Notes under the pieces: generated by a model
Databases searched by the model: none
The model's input: the letters and a program-made list of their open reading frames with translations, nothing else
What the model was told of the DNA's origin: nothing
Position numbers and translations under genes: made by a program
Shown here: in pieces, positions 1 through 8,577 of the stretch
Position numbering within the stretch: the stretch's first letter is position 1
How the letters are laid out: each line of letters begins with the position of its first letter
Assembly (NCBI GenBank): GCA_031399065.1
Contig: JANNOM010000048.1
Location: forward strand, 62,001 to 126,000
Origin: JADCRZ01 sp031399065
GTDB taxonomy: Bacteria; Bacteroidota; Bacteroidia; Chitinophagales; Chitinophagaceae
Length of the DNA: 64,000 nt
Reading direction: 5' to 3'

Positions 1-1
1 A

Positions 2-1060
2 GATGCCCGGAGGCTTTCTATCCGGCGTTCTTCCTGGGGTGCGTTTTTCGCCTTCCTGGGCAGTGCAGGGTATTACGGGGCGTATATCGTTATCATTTCG
101 CAGACCGTCAACGGCAAATTGTCCGTGGGCGACCTTACCTTCCTGGCGGGTTCTTTCCGGCAGCTCCGTGCGTTGCTGGAAGGTATCCTGAACCGGTTCA
201 CTTCCGTATCGCAGGGAGCTATTTACCTGAGGGATTTCTTCGATTTTTTCGCCATTACCCCTCGCATCGTACAAACGGACAAACCACTTCCCTTCCCCGT
301 ACCTATCCGCGAGGGGTTCCGCTTCGAGGATGTGGGGTTTCGTTACCTGCATTCCGAGCAATGGGCCAACAGGCACCTCAGCTTCACGCTGCATGCCGGT
401 GAAAAGCTGGCACTGGTAGGCGAGAACGGGGCCGGTAAAACCACGCTGGTAAAACTGCTGACCCGGCTCTATGACCCCACCGAAGGAAGGATACTGCTGG
501 ATGGGATAGACCTGAAAGACTATAACCTGCAGGAGCTGCGTATGAATACCGGCGTTATCTTCCAGGATTATCTCCGCTACCAAATGAGTTTTTCACAGAA
601 CATAGCAGTGGGTAATATCGCCGAGTCGGACAACGAAGCATTGATACGCTCCGCTGCCGAACAAAGTCTGGCGCATACGCTGGCCCTCAAGCTGCCCGGT
701 CAGTACGAGCAAAAACTGGGCAGGCGCTTTAACCAGGGTATCGAGTTATCGGGTGGGGAATGGCAGAAAATAGCGTTGGCGAGGGCATATATGAAAGAGG
801 CCCAATTGCTGATACTCGACGAACCTACCGCAGCCCTGGATGCACGGGCGGAGTACGAGGTATTCCAGCGGTTCGCGGAGCTTACCAGGGGAAAATCGGC
901 CGTGCTCATTTCGCATAGGTTCTCCACCGTGCGCATGGCAGACCGTATAGTGGTATTGGAAAAAGGAGAGTTGAAAGAGATCGGCAGTCATGAAGAACTG
1001 TTATTAAAAGCCGGCCGCTATGCCGAGCTGTTTCATTTACAGGCCCAGGGCTACCGGTAA
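2..1060 (+). CDS. ABC exporter, fused membrane and ATPase domains (5' end cut by window edge)
   Basis: This is the C-terminal part of a half-size ABC exporter; the reading frame is open from base 2, so the start lies outside the window. The visible protein begins in the last membrane helices (hydrophobic residues around WGAFFAFLGSAGYYGAYIV) and continues into a complete nucleotide-binding domain. That domain has Walker A GENGAGKTT, a Q-loop (VIFQDYLRYQ), the signature LSGGEWQKIALARA, Walker B LLILDEPTAALD and an H-loop (LISHRF). By family it would act as an inner-membrane homodimer exporting lipids, peptides or drugs; the substrate cannot be read from the sequence. It ends directly against the convergent kinase gene, with no intergenic base. 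The first ATG in frame at 119 is internal, not the true start. Confidence 0.93.
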   Translation, partial: DARRLSIRRSSWGAFFAFLGSAGYYGAYIVIISQTVNGKLSVGDLTFLAGSFRQLRALLEGILNRFTSVSQGAIYLRDFFDFFAITPRIVQTDKPLPFPVPIREGFRFEDVGFRYLHSEQWANRHLSFTLHAGEKLALVGENGAGKTTLVKLLTRLYDPTEGRILLDGIDLKDYNLQELRMNTGVIFQDYLRYQMSFSQNIAVGNIAESDNEALIRSAAEQSLAHTLALKLPGQYEQKLGRRFNQGIELSGGEWQKIALARAYMKEAQLLILDEPTAALDARAEYEVFQRFAELTRGKSAVLISHRFSTVRMADRIVVLEKGELKEIGSHEELLLKAGRYAELFHLQAQGYR

Positions 1061-2494
1061 TCAGCCATTGTCCGTTACCGGTATTTCTATAATTATTTCG
1101 CAGCCGCGACCAACGGAGCTGTTGATATAACAATGCCCGTCGAACAGCTCGGCCCGTTTTTTTATGTTGCGCAGCCCGATGCCTCTTTTTACCTGGTCTA
1201 TGTCGAAGCCTTTGCCATTGTCGAAGATCCGCATGATCACTTTTCCGTCTTTCATCTTCACACTGATCTCCAGGAGGGTGGCATTGGAATATTTAAGGAT
1301 ATTCTTCAACTGCTCCTGTAATATGCGGAACAGGTTAAGTTGTATATCGTTGCTTAAATCCGAGCTTTCATCGAACTGCCGGTAAGACGTGATGATCTGG
1401 TATTTATTATTTACGTTAATACTATATAGCAGCGTATCGAACGCATCTTTCAGGGAGCTTTCCTGGAAGGATGCCGGGGCAAGACTATGAGAAAGTCTTC
1501 TTATTTCCGCCATAGCCATTTTGATATATTCCTTCGACTTTTCGATCCACACTTCCGCCTGTGAGCTGGAAGGGTTGGTGGTCATACTGAGTGCCAGTTG
1601 CGCAGTAGCCAGTATCTGGTTTACATTATCGTGCAATTCTCCCCCTACCTGGTATCGTTCCTGCTCCTGGGCTTTTATGATGGCGCGGGTAATTTCTTCA
1701 TCCTGCTTTTTCAGGGCCTGTTCCGCTTTTAGGGTTTCGGTAATATCTATCACCATAACCAGTCTGGCATCTTTTCCATCGAAATCGATCCGGTTGCTCT
1801 GGATCTTTACGTATATCAGTTCACCATCCTTTTTTATATGCCTGACGGTACCCTGGAAAAAAAGACCCGACCGTTTATTGATGGCTACTATTTCCTTTAT
1901 CTCGTCGATATCTTCAGCGGGCCGTATTTGCATAATAGTTTGTTCCAGGAAGGCTTCCCGGCTATAGCCATAGTGGCGTATGGCTGCTTCATTTACATCC
2001 AGGAAATAAAAGGTATTGCTATCGAACACCCACATCGGTACGGGACTGAGATGAAAGATATTACGGTACTTTTCTTCAGATATTTTTAAGCGGTCGCCGA
2101 TCCGTTTTCTTTCAATACTATAGTCGATGCTCTTAAAAAGCTGGGTGGTATTGATCTCCTCCTTCAGCAGGTAATCGCTGATACCCATAGACAGGGTACG
2201 AACCCCAAACTTCCTGTCGGCATGGCCGGTAAGCACTATTACGGGAGCACGGCCAGCGATGGCCACTATCCCGTTTACCAGTTGTTCGCCGCTGGCATCG
2301 GGCAGTGAGAGATCGAGGAGTATAACGTCGAATCGTGTATTGCTTTCCAGTTGTTCCCTTGCTTTCAGAAAAGTAGTGATATGCAGTATTTCCGCGGCAG
2401 GCAGGCATTCTTTCAGATAGTCTGCTATCAGTATAAAATCACCGGTATTGTCTTCAATAACCAGTATTCGTAATACATTGTCTGCGTTGGACAT
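1061..2494 (-). CDS. REC-PAS sensor histidine kinase (HisKA_3 type)
   Basis: This 477-residue protein has no membrane segment. An N-terminal receiver domain (phospho-acceptor D61 in LLDLSLPD) is followed by a PAS domain (about 140-255), an E-L-H-D dimerisation motif of the HisKA_3 class (H288) and a C-terminal ATPase domain (DNGKGFD, GIGLRNI). A receiver in front of a kinase suggests that an upstream phospho-signal controls this cytosolic kinase. It is the last gene of a minus-strand operon: a PAS kinase, a stand-alone receiver, then this gene after an 11-base gap. The likely circuit is kinase to receiver to this kinase, but direction is inferred. No DNA-binding output is encoded in the operon, so the final target lies elsewhere. 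Confidence 0.9.
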   Translation of the reverse strand: MSNADNVLRILVIEDNTGDFILIADYLKECLPAAEILHITTFLKAREQLESNTRFDVILLDLSLPDASGEQLVNGIVAIAGRAPVIVLTGHADRKFGVRTLSMGISDYLLKEEINTTQLFKSIDYSIERKRIGDRLKISEEKYRNIFHLSPVPMWVFDSNTFYFLDVNEAAIRHYGYSREAFLEQTIMQIRPAEDIDEIKEIVAINKRSGLFFQGTVRHIKKDGELIYVKIQSNRIDFDGKDARLVMVIDITETLKAEQALKKQDEEITRAIIKAQEQERYQVGGELHDNVNQILATAQLALSMTTNPSSSQAEVWIEKSKEYIKMAMAEIRRLSHSLAPASFQESSLKDAFDTLLYSINVNNKYQIITSYRQFDESSDLSNDIQLNLFRILQEQLKNILKYSNATLLEISVKMKDGKVIMRIFDNGKGFDIDQVKRGIGLRNIKKRAELFDGHCYINSSVGRGCEIIIEIPVTDNG

Positions 2495-2505
2495 TTATTT
2501 CTTTT

Positions 2506-2928
2506 TTACGGGAGCTGCGCGGTATTGATCCAGAAGTTTTCAATAGACGAAAGCACCTGCTGAAACCGGTTTGCTTCCACCGGTTTGGTAATATAGCAGT
2601 TCACATGATTATTATAGGATTCGGAGATATCTTTTACATTGGAAGAAGTGGTTAGCATAATCACCGGTATATGCAGCAGGTCGGGGTTTTTTTTAATATT
2701 CCGAAGCACTTCCTGGCCATTGAGTTTAGGAAGATTGATATCGAGAAGGATGATATCCGGGATCTTAACTTCCCTGTAATTATCTTTCTTTTCCAGGTAC
2801 CGTATGGCTTCCCAGCCATCCCTTACTACATCGACGGAGTTGATCATACGCTTTTCTGATAGGGCTTCCGTGGTTAGTAGAATGTCTCCTTCATTATCTT
2901 CAACCAGTAAAATGTGAACTTGTTTCAT
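2506..2928 (-). CDS. Single-domain response regulator (Rcp1-like)
   Basis: This 140-residue protein is a receiver domain only, with acidic residues E10/D11 near the N terminus, phospho-acceptor D63 in LLDINLPKLNG and the conserved T/K positions (TTSS, TKP). The long loop before the acceptor (EKKDNYREVKIPD) is typical of receivers that partner phytochrome-like kinases. It sits between two kinase genes with gaps of 9 and 11 bases, so co-transcription is near certain. It probably takes phosphate from the upstream PAS kinase and passes it on by protein contact, since there is no output domain. It could equally act as a phosphate sink. Confidence 0.92.
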   Translation of the reverse strand: MKQVHILLVEDNEGDILLTTEALSEKRMINSVDVVRDGWEAIRYLEKKDNYREVKIPDIILLDINLPKLNGQEVLRNIKKNPDLLHIPVIMLTTSSNVKDISESYNNHVNCYITKPVEANRFQQVLSSIENFWINTAQLP

Positions 2929-2937
2929 AAGAAAAAT

Positions 2938-4452
2938 TTATTTACAAATGGTAAAATAAAACGTACTCCCTTTCTCCGGTTCCGATTCCACCCATATATG
3001 TCCTTTATGATTCTCCACAATCTTTTTACAGATGGCCAGTCCTACCCCAGTACCGGAATATTCTTCCTTATTATGTAATCGCTGAAAGATCACGAATATC
3101 TTATGGAAAAACTCCTGCCTGATACCGATGCCGTTATCCGCTACCGAGAACTGCCAGCTATCCTTTCTGTCTTCTGCGCTGATCTTTATCAGTGGCTGTA
3201 CGCCTTCTTTCCGGTACTTGATGGCATTGCTGATCAGGTTGCTGAATACATGCTCCATCGGCACCCTGGATGCATGTATTACAGGAAGATCACCGACTAT
3301 TATTGCTGCATCACTTTCCCCTATCATGCCTTCGTGCATCTGGATGACTTTTTTTAAGAGTTCGGTGGTATCGATTTTTTCGACATTGTTATCGGCCCTG
3401 CCCATGCGGGAATATTCCAGCAGGTCGAGAATGATCTGACGCATACGCACGGCACCATCCACGGCAAACCATATATACTGCTGCGCCTTTTCATCCAGTT
3501 GGTCGTGGTACTTTTTTTCGAGCCGGGTCAAAAAGCCGGTGATCATACGGAGCGGCTCCTGGAGATCGTGGGAAGCTATATAGGCAAATTGCTCCAGTTC
3601 TTCGTTGGAGGCTACCAGTTCGGAAGCCCGCTTCTGAAGCTGTTCGTTCAATTGCTGCAAGGTCCGTTCGTTTTGCCTGCGGAGGGTAACATCCTGCATG
3701 GCACCTATCATACGGAGCGGTTTACCGGATTCGTTTCTTATTACGAAACCACGATCCAGAACCATCGCATACGTGCCGTCGGCTTTCATGAACCGGTACT
3801 CGCTTTCCCATTTCGGCAGGGAAGTAGAGTAGACAGTATCACGGATGCTGTTTACTACATCGTAAATATCATCCGGGTGAATACACCTGATCCAGCTTTC
3901 GATTTTGTTGATATCATCCGCCCGGTGGTAACCGAACAGGGTAGTAAATCCTTCGCCCCAGTGCAGCCGGTTGCTTACAATATCCCAGTCGTAGATAGCG
4001 TCGTTGGTGGCTTTCGCCGCCAGGTCGTAGCGTTCTTTATCAAGCAATATTTTTTCGTTCGCCTGCTTACGCAGGGTGATATCGGAGGATGAAATAAATA
4101 CTCCCATAATCTCTCCCGACCGGTCGCGGGCAGGGGTGTATTGAATAGAATAATAGAGGAGTTCTCCGTTGGGTGTATTCACCTGTAACTCGCGTTCGTG
4201 ATGGCCGCCGGCCAGTATTTTACGGAAGATATCTTCCAGCGATTGTTTATCCCATAAAGCATAATTCATTACCGAATCGCCCTTTTTTACTTCTTTTCCA
4301 AACAGCGATCTGTACGATTTGCTTAACTGGTGATTAAAAGTGATAATATTAAAATCCCGGTCCACCACCATAAAACTTTCACGGGTATTGCTTAACAGGA
4401 GTTCCATGTCCCATTGCAGTTCGGTCATCGAATTTTTTTCCTCCTCTACCAT
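2938..4452 (-). CDS. PAS-PAS sensor histidine kinase, cytosolic
   Basis: This 504-residue protein has two PAS domains with PAC-like tails (about 15-130 and 140-260), a short coiled coil (about 262-290), a HisKA domain with ASHDLQEPLR (H295) and an HATPase domain ending in a typical GTGVGLAICKKIVE block. No membrane helix or signal peptide is visible, so the signal is sensed in the cytosol. The phytochrome-kinase-like HDLQEP motif matches the Rcp1-like receiver encoded 9 bases downstream. It is the first gene of the three-gene operon. A later ATG eight codons in (4428) is a possible alternative start. Confidence 0.92.
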   Translation of the reverse strand: MVEEEKNSMTELQWDMELLLSNTRESFMVVDRDFNIITFNHQLSKSYRSLFGKEVKKGDSVMNYALWDKQSLEDIFRKILAGGHHERELQVNTPNGELLYYSIQYTPARDRSGEIMGVFISSSDITLRKQANEKILLDKERYDLAAKATNDAIYDWDIVSNRLHWGEGFTTLFGYHRADDINKIESWIRCIHPDDIYDVVNSIRDTVYSTSLPKWESEYRFMKADGTYAMVLDRGFVIRNESGKPLRMIGAMQDVTLRRQNERTLQQLNEQLQKRASELVASNEELEQFAYIASHDLQEPLRMITGFLTRLEKKYHDQLDEKAQQYIWFAVDGAVRMRQIILDLLEYSRMGRADNNVEKIDTTELLKKVIQMHEGMIGESDAAIIVGDLPVIHASRVPMEHVFSNLISNAIKYRKEGVQPLIKISAEDRKDSWQFSVADNGIGIRQEFFHKIFVIFQRLHNKEEYSGTGVGLAICKKIVENHKGHIWVESEPEKGSTFYFTICK

Positions 4453-4547
4453 TATCTTAAATTACGGATTTTTATGATACGCTTTAAAAATTAAACGATC
4501 ACAGGGCCGGGAAAAATTATTCAGTAGGAGATGAGTATATTGCGGAT

Positions 4548-5018
4548 ATGAAGGCAGCTACCATTCATGAATTAAAGCAGGAACTTACCAATATACCACC
4601 TGCGCAGGTAATTGAATTGTGCATCCGGCTGGCCCGGTTCAAAAAAGAAAACAAGGAACTGCTTACCTATCTTTTATTCGAGTCGTTCGACGAAACAGCT
4701 TATATACGCCTGGTAAAAACGGAAATGGATGAAAGTTTCGGTGGCATCAATACCTCGCATATTTATTTTGCGAAAAAAAGTCTGCGCAAGATCCTGCGGA
4801 CCATCACCAAATATATACGTTATACCGGTTCCAAACAGGTAGAAGTGGAACTGCTGCTGTACTTCTGCCAGCAGCTGAAAGAGACCGGCATCGCCGTAAA
4901 CAGGAATACGGTGATCATCAATATGTACCAGGGCCAGCTAAAAAAGATAAACAAGGTACTGGAAACTATGCACGAAGACCTTCAATACGAATACCGGAGG
5001 GAGATGGAAGCACTTTAA
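4548..5018 (+). CDS. Hypothetical protein, helical, 156 residues
   Basis: I do not recognise a named domain. The protein is 156 residues, mostly predicted helix, rich in Lys, Glu and Leu, with no signal peptide or membrane span, so it is probably cytosolic. The ATG follows a purine-rich stretch (taggagatgag). It is divergent from the kinase operon, with 95 bases between the two starts, and ends 4 bases before the convergent ArsC-like gene. The regular codon use and the upstream purine tract support a real gene. Confidence 0.75.
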   Translation: MKAATIHELKQELTNIPPAQVIELCIRLARFKKENKELLTYLLFESFDETAYIRLVKTEMDESFGGINTSHIYFAKKSLRKILRTITKYIRYTGSKQVEVELLLYFCQQLKETGIAVNRNTVIINMYQGQLKKINKVLETMHEDLQYEYRREMEAL

Positions 5019-5022
5019 TGCA

Positions 5023-5376
5023 TTATACGTTCATCGCTTCCGCATAGATGGATTCATCAAAGCCTACCGCGATTACCTTATTGCCCGCTTCTATTACCGG
5101 CCTTTTTATCAGGCTGGTATGCTCCTTCATTAAGGCAATGGCGTCTGCTTCCGTAAGTATGGATGCTTTAACGGATTCGTCAAGGTCGCGCCAGGTGGTT
5201 CCCTTTTTATTCAGCAGCAGTTCCCAGCTCACCTGACGGCACCATTTTTTCAACTGGCCGGCGGCAATGCCTTTCTTTTTATAATCGTGGAATTCAAAAG
5301 CTACGTGATGTGTTTTGAACCAGTCGAGTGCTTTTTTGACCGAATCGCAGTTGGTGATGCCGTACATTCTATACAT
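5023..5376 (-). CDS. ArsC/Spx/YffB-family thioredoxin-fold protein
   Basis: This is a protein of about 117 residues. The N-terminal YGITNCDSVKKALDWF carries the single Cys of the ArsC/YffB/Spx family, and the IKRPVIE segment matches the family's LIKRPV region. Members are arsenate reductases, Spx-type RNA polymerase regulators or glutathione-dependent YffB-like proteins. The length and the NCDSVKKA motif point to the YffB-like group, which is not a proven arsenate reductase. The frame can be extended to a TTG at 5385, but the ATGs at 5376 or 5367 fit the family N terminus better. A perfect TAnnTTTG promoter box lies upstream at 5393-5400. Confidence 0.85.
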   Translation of the reverse strand: MYRMYGITNCDSVKKALDWFKTHHVAFEFHDYKKKGIAAGQLKKWCRQVSWELLLNKKGTTWRDLDESVKASILTEADAIALMKEHTSLIKRPVIEAGNKVIAVGFDESIYAEAMNV

Positions 5377-5392
5377 ACAATACAATAAGCTG

Positions 5393-5400
5393 CAAATATA
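5393..5400 (-). promoter_or_regulatory. -7 promoter box TATATTTG for the ArsC-like gene
   Basis: The minus strand reads TATATTTG, a perfect match to the Bacteroidota -7 consensus TAnnTTTG, 16 bases before the ATG at 5376. I see no clear -33 TTTG at the usual distance. Confidence 0.5.
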
Positions 5401-5404
5401 GGGC

Positions 5405-5509
5405 TTACCGCTTTGTTTTGCCGGCCATACGGAATGCGATAATGACTATCAATACAAGGGCTATCACCAGTAATTCTTTGATACCGGGCAGGGAAAGAAA
5501 TAGTTGCAT
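5405..5509 (-). CDS. Small single-pass membrane protein, 34 residues
   Basis: This short frame starts with MQLFLSLPGIKELL, continues as a hydrophobic helix (about residues 11-27) and ends in a basic tail AGKTKR, the usual inner-membrane arrangement with the positive end in the cytosol. The family is not recognised. The frame is open further upstream, but the ATG at 5509 is chosen because a perfect -7 box (TATTTTTG, 5531-5538) lies 21 bases before it, which would put the transcription start inside any longer version. The adjacent ArsC-like gene starts 28 bases downstream and has its own box. Confidence 0.5.
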   Translation of the reverse strand: MQLFLSLPGIKELLVIALVLIVIIAFRMAGKTKR

Positions 5510-5530
5510 GAATGATAAATGAATCTGCCG

Positions 5531-5538
5531 CAAAAATA
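5531..5538 (-). promoter_or_regulatory. -7 promoter box TATTTTTG for the 34-residue membrane protein
   Basis: The minus strand reads TATTTTTG, a perfect TAnnTTTG match. A TTTTTTG stretch lies 16 bases upstream, slightly closer than the usual 19-21. This supports transcription of the small gene at 5405-5509. Confidence 0.45.
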
Positions 5539-5980
5539 ACGGCCGGCAGGGGAACAAAAAAGCCCGGGATAAATCCAGAGCTTTTAATTTTTTAATGCCT
5601 TCGGGTTCAAACAAAATAGTTTTTGCCGGAAATTGGATATTTGGATATTGGACTGTTACGGTTGATTGACAAGATCCTGGTTTTTGGATTGGATATTGGA
5701 CATTCCCTTAAAAGGGTGGTTTTTTGGATATTCGGTATTTTTGCACCGTTGGACTTTTAAAACCTTATCGATCAACTAACAATACAAATGTACCCGGAAG
5801 GGGGCACCTTTGCAAGAGGGAAACTGCCCGATCTTTATTTGCGGCATTTCCCTGCCGGGCTAGTATAATTACGAAGAGCTACTATTAGACAAAAGAATGT
5901 TTATCGGCTTCATTAACTGAATTGATATACTTTTAAGCCCGGAAATTTCGTTACTACACCAATTTATAAAAATTGTTTGA
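5539..5980. other. Intergenic region with short repeats and hairpins
   Basis: About 440 bases hold no convincing gene. There is an imperfect hairpin at about 5559-5586, four copies of TTGGATATT at 5633, 5641, 5689 and 5725, a TATTTTTG box on the plus strand at 5736-5743, and a second imperfect hairpin (GGGAAACTGCC against CGGCATTTCCC, about 5818-5853). A 26-codon frame at 5789-5869 exists but has no supporting signal. Confidence 0.6.
5633..5734. repeat. Four copies of TTGGATATT within 100 bases
   Basis: TTGGATATT occurs at 5633-5641, 5641-5649, 5689-5697 and 5725-5733, with a fifth partial copy (TTGGATT) at 5684. The first two overlap by one base. The copies all have the same orientation and lie upstream of the DUF2141 gene. 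They may be a decayed repeat or a protein-binding array; nothing here decides between the two. Confidence 0.5.
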
Positions 5981-6400
5981 GTGAAATATAACTTATCGTT
6001 TGTTCTGCTATTGTTCGTTTTACAGGGATCGGCTCAAAACAGGGAACTGAAAGTGACCATCCCCAATATTAATAAAAAAGAAGGCCAGTTGATGATCGCA
6101 CTGTTTAACAGCGCCGAAAAATTCCTGAAGCCAGGTAAGGAATACCGGACCGTCATTCTTAAAATATCTTCCGGTACCGAAACAGTATCGTTCAAAGACC
6201 TGCCGGTGGGTGAATATGGCATCGCGATCTGTCACGATAAAAACACCGATGGGCATTGCAACACGAATATCTTCGGGATCCCCAAAGAAGGTTATGGTTT
6301 TTCCCGCAACTTCAGGCCACGCTTTTCTGCGCCCCAGTTCCGGGACACCAAGGTACTACTGTCGGAAAATACCGACCTGGAGATCAGCATGATCTATTAA
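5981..6400 (+). CDS. DUF2141 family secreted protein
   Basis: This 139-residue protein starts with a GTG and a signal peptide (MKYNLSFVLLLFVLQGSAQN). The mature part matches the DUF2141 family: a short beta-sandwich with EGQLMIALFN near the start, the LPVGEYGIAICHDKNTDG block and a GYGFSRN segment. The family is common in Bacteroidota and is thought to sit in the periplasm or on the outer membrane; its activity is unknown. The next gene in the same direction follows 29 bases later, so the two may be co-transcribed. Confidence 0.88.
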   Translation: MKYNLSFVLLLFVLQGSAQNRELKVTIPNINKKEGQLMIALFNSAEKFLKPGKEYRTVILKISSGTETVSFKDLPVGEYGIAICHDKNTDGHCNTNIFGIPKEGYGFSRNFRPRFSAPQFRDTKVLLSENTDLEISMIY

Positions 6401-6429
6401 ACTATTACAAATTCTGTTAATACTGGTAA

Positions 6430-6939
6430 ATGACAGCGAAAAACGCCGCTTACTGGAAGGAGCGACTTCAACTGCAACAGCATCCGGAAGGAGGTGCTTA
6501 TCGGCGAACATTCAGTTCCTCCGTAACCGCCGCAGCGGGTTCGCTGCCCACGGTATTTAAAGGAATGCGTCACTATTCTTCCGCCATCTTCTTCTTACTG
6601 GAATACGGCAACTTCTCTGCTTTTCACCGGCTGCACTCGGAAGAGATGTGGCATTTTTATACCGGCTATTCACTCACTATTTACGAGATTGCGAAAAGCG
6701 GCAGGCTGCTTATCCATACGCTGGGGAGCGACTTTGAAGCGGGAGAGCGTTTCCAGGTACTGATACCTGCCGGGAGCTGGTTCGGTTCCCGGGTAGAGCA
6801 AACGGAAGGCTTCGCACTTGTTGGCTGCACGGTAACACCGGGGTTCGACTTTTCAGATTTTGAACTGGCTTCCCGTGCAGAGCTGGTACACGCCTATCCC
6901 CAACATGCGACACTGATAAGGGAACTTACCAGGGAATGA
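6430..6939 (+). CDS. Cupin family protein (DUF985)
   Basis: This 169-residue protein matches the DUF985 cupin group: an N-terminal LQQHPEGGAYRRTF, then FLLEYGNFSAFHRLHSEEMW with the cupin metal-ligand pattern H-x-H/E, and a late VGCTVTPGFDFSDFELA. Members fold as a beta-barrel and are related to sugar-epimerase-like cupins; the substrate is not known. No signal peptide is present, so it is cytosolic. It ends 3 bases before the convergent carboxypeptidase gene. Confidence 0.9.
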   Translation: MTAKNAAYWKERLQLQQHPEGGAYRRTFSSSVTAAAGSLPTVFKGMRHYSSAIFFLLEYGNFSAFHRLHSEEMWHFYTGYSLTIYEIAKSGRLLIHTLGSDFEAGERFQVLIPAGSWFGSRVEQTEGFALVGCTVTPGFDFSDFELASRAELVHAYPQHATLIRELTRE

Positions 6940-6942
6940 CAG

Positions 6943-8442
6943 CTAAGATTCAATGCCATACTTTTCTTTTACATAGTCCATAAAGAACCGGGTATTCAGC
7001 GGCTCTCCCGTAATTTTTCGCGAAAGCGCATCGGAGGTAAGTAGCCGGCCATGTGCAAACACCTTTTCCTGCAACCAGCGGTGAACCCCTGTCAAAGATC
7101 CCGAAGCAATATCATCCTGTACACCAGGTGTGTCTTTCTTAAGTTGTGCCCAGAACTGGGCGGCATAAAGACTACCCAGGCTATAAGTAGGAAAATAACC
7201 AAAGCTGCCATGGCTCCAGTGGACATCCTGCAGGCATCCCTGCCGGTGATCCGGCACTTGTATGTCCAGGTGTTCTTTGTACAATTCGTTCCAGCGGGCG
7301 GGGATTTCCTTTACCGGTAACTGACCTCCCAGCAATTCCTTTTCGATGGTATAGCGGATCATCACATGAAAGTGATACGTGAGTTCGTCCGCCTCCGTTC
7401 TTATCAGCGAAGGACTTACCTTATTGATGGACCTTACGAAACGATGCATGTCCACCTGGTTCAACTGCTGGGGGAAGTACTGCTTCAGCACCGGCAGCTC
7501 GTGCTCCCAGAAGTGGTGGCTTCTCCCGATACAGTTCTCCCATAACCGGCTCTGCGACTCGTGGATGCTAAGGCTGGCATATTCACCTGACGGCAGCCCG
7601 TAGTCATCATCCGGCAGACCCTGTTCGTACAGCGCATGACCCGTTTCGTGAATGCAGCTCCATAACATGTTGGCCAGGTCGTGTTCATCCAGGCGGGTGG
7701 TGATGCGCACGTCGCGGGCACTGAAGCTGGTGGTAAACGGGTGCTCGGAAACATCCTGGCGGCCGGCAGCCGTATCGAAGCCCAGTTTTTTTATAAGGTA
7801 TAAGGAGTATTCCCACTGTTTATCTTTTGGGTAATGAAAACGGAGAAAAGAATTATCCGTATCGCGGTTCACCAGTTGACCGATCAGATTTTTGAGCGGG
7901 GCTTGCAGTCCGTCGAACAGGGCATCGAGCTGCCCGGTGTCAGTAGATTTTTCATACTCTTTCAGATGTGCATTATATGGATGTCCTTCATATCCCAGTA
8001 TATCCGATTCCTGTTTTTTCAGTTCAGTAAGATGCGTAAGGGCCGGTTCAAACACGGTAAAATCGTTCTGCCTCCGTGCCTCTATCCAGGCATGAAAGGC
8101 GGCGGAAACCGCTTCCGATAGGCTGCGCACAAAAGCACCCGTATACTTTTTCTGTTTATTATAGTCTTCCAGCGTAAGGCTGGTATTTGACTTTTCCTTT
8201 TCGTCCAGGTCCTGTCGTTCCTGCAGTGTCTGAAGCAGCTTGCCCAATGCATCGTCGGAAAAAAGCCGGTGGGCTGTCTCGCTGAGCGTGGCCAGTTGCC
8301 TTGCGCGGGCGGCATTGCCCTTTTCCGGAAGATAGGTCTCCTGATCCCATTGCAGAACGGCGGCGGCATACTTTATATCCGCTATCTGCTGCATCTTGTT
8401 AACGTATTCGCTATATAATGATCCGGATGATATCTGCTCCAT
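6943..8442 (-). CDS. Metallocarboxypeptidase, M32 (Taq) family
   Basis: This 499-residue protein is full length for the M32 family. The zinc site is H265-E266-x-x-H269 in CIHETGHALYEQG, and the third ligand region is SIHESQSRLWEN. It would remove C-terminal amino acids from peptides in the cytosol using a divalent metal; there is no signal peptide. The fold is almost all helical, consistent with the helix-rich sequence. It is transcribed alone, convergent with the cupin gene. Confidence 0.96.
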   Translation of the reverse strand: MEQISSGSLYSEYVNKMQQIADIKYAAAVLQWDQETYLPEKGNAARARQLATLSETAHRLFSDDALGKLLQTLQERQDLDEKEKSNTSLTLEDYNKQKKYTGAFVRSLSEAVSAAFHAWIEARRQNDFTVFEPALTHLTELKKQESDILGYEGHPYNAHLKEYEKSTDTGQLDALFDGLQAPLKNLIGQLVNRDTDNSFLRFHYPKDKQWEYSLYLIKKLGFDTAAGRQDVSEHPFTTSFSARDVRITTRLDEHDLANMLWSCIHETGHALYEQGLPDDDYGLPSGEYASLSIHESQSRLWENCIGRSHHFWEHELPVLKQYFPQQLNQVDMHRFVRSINKVSPSLIRTEADELTYHFHVMIRYTIEKELLGGQLPVKEIPARWNELYKEHLDIQVPDHRQGCLQDVHWSHGSFGYFPTYSLGSLYAAQFWAQLKKDTPGVQDDIASGSLTGVHRWLQEKVFAHGRLLTSDALSRKITGEPLNTRFFMDYVKEKYGIES

Positions 8443-8577
8443 TATGAAAGATAGGTACCGGCTTTAAACAAGGTACTTTTAAAAGTACTGAATTATTTAT
8501 GCCGCCGCATGAATTAATTACGGAGCTAGCCTGACTTGCTAAGTATAGCCCTCAGGTAATTGCGCTTTTTGATCACG

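Noticed and set aside
3499..4092. 197-codon plus-strand frame opposite the PAS kinase gene
   Set aside because: Antisense to a clear kinase, with no motif of its own.
5789..5869. 26-codon frame before the DUF2141 gene
   Set aside because: No ribosome site, no homology that I recognise, and it overlaps an imperfect hairpin.
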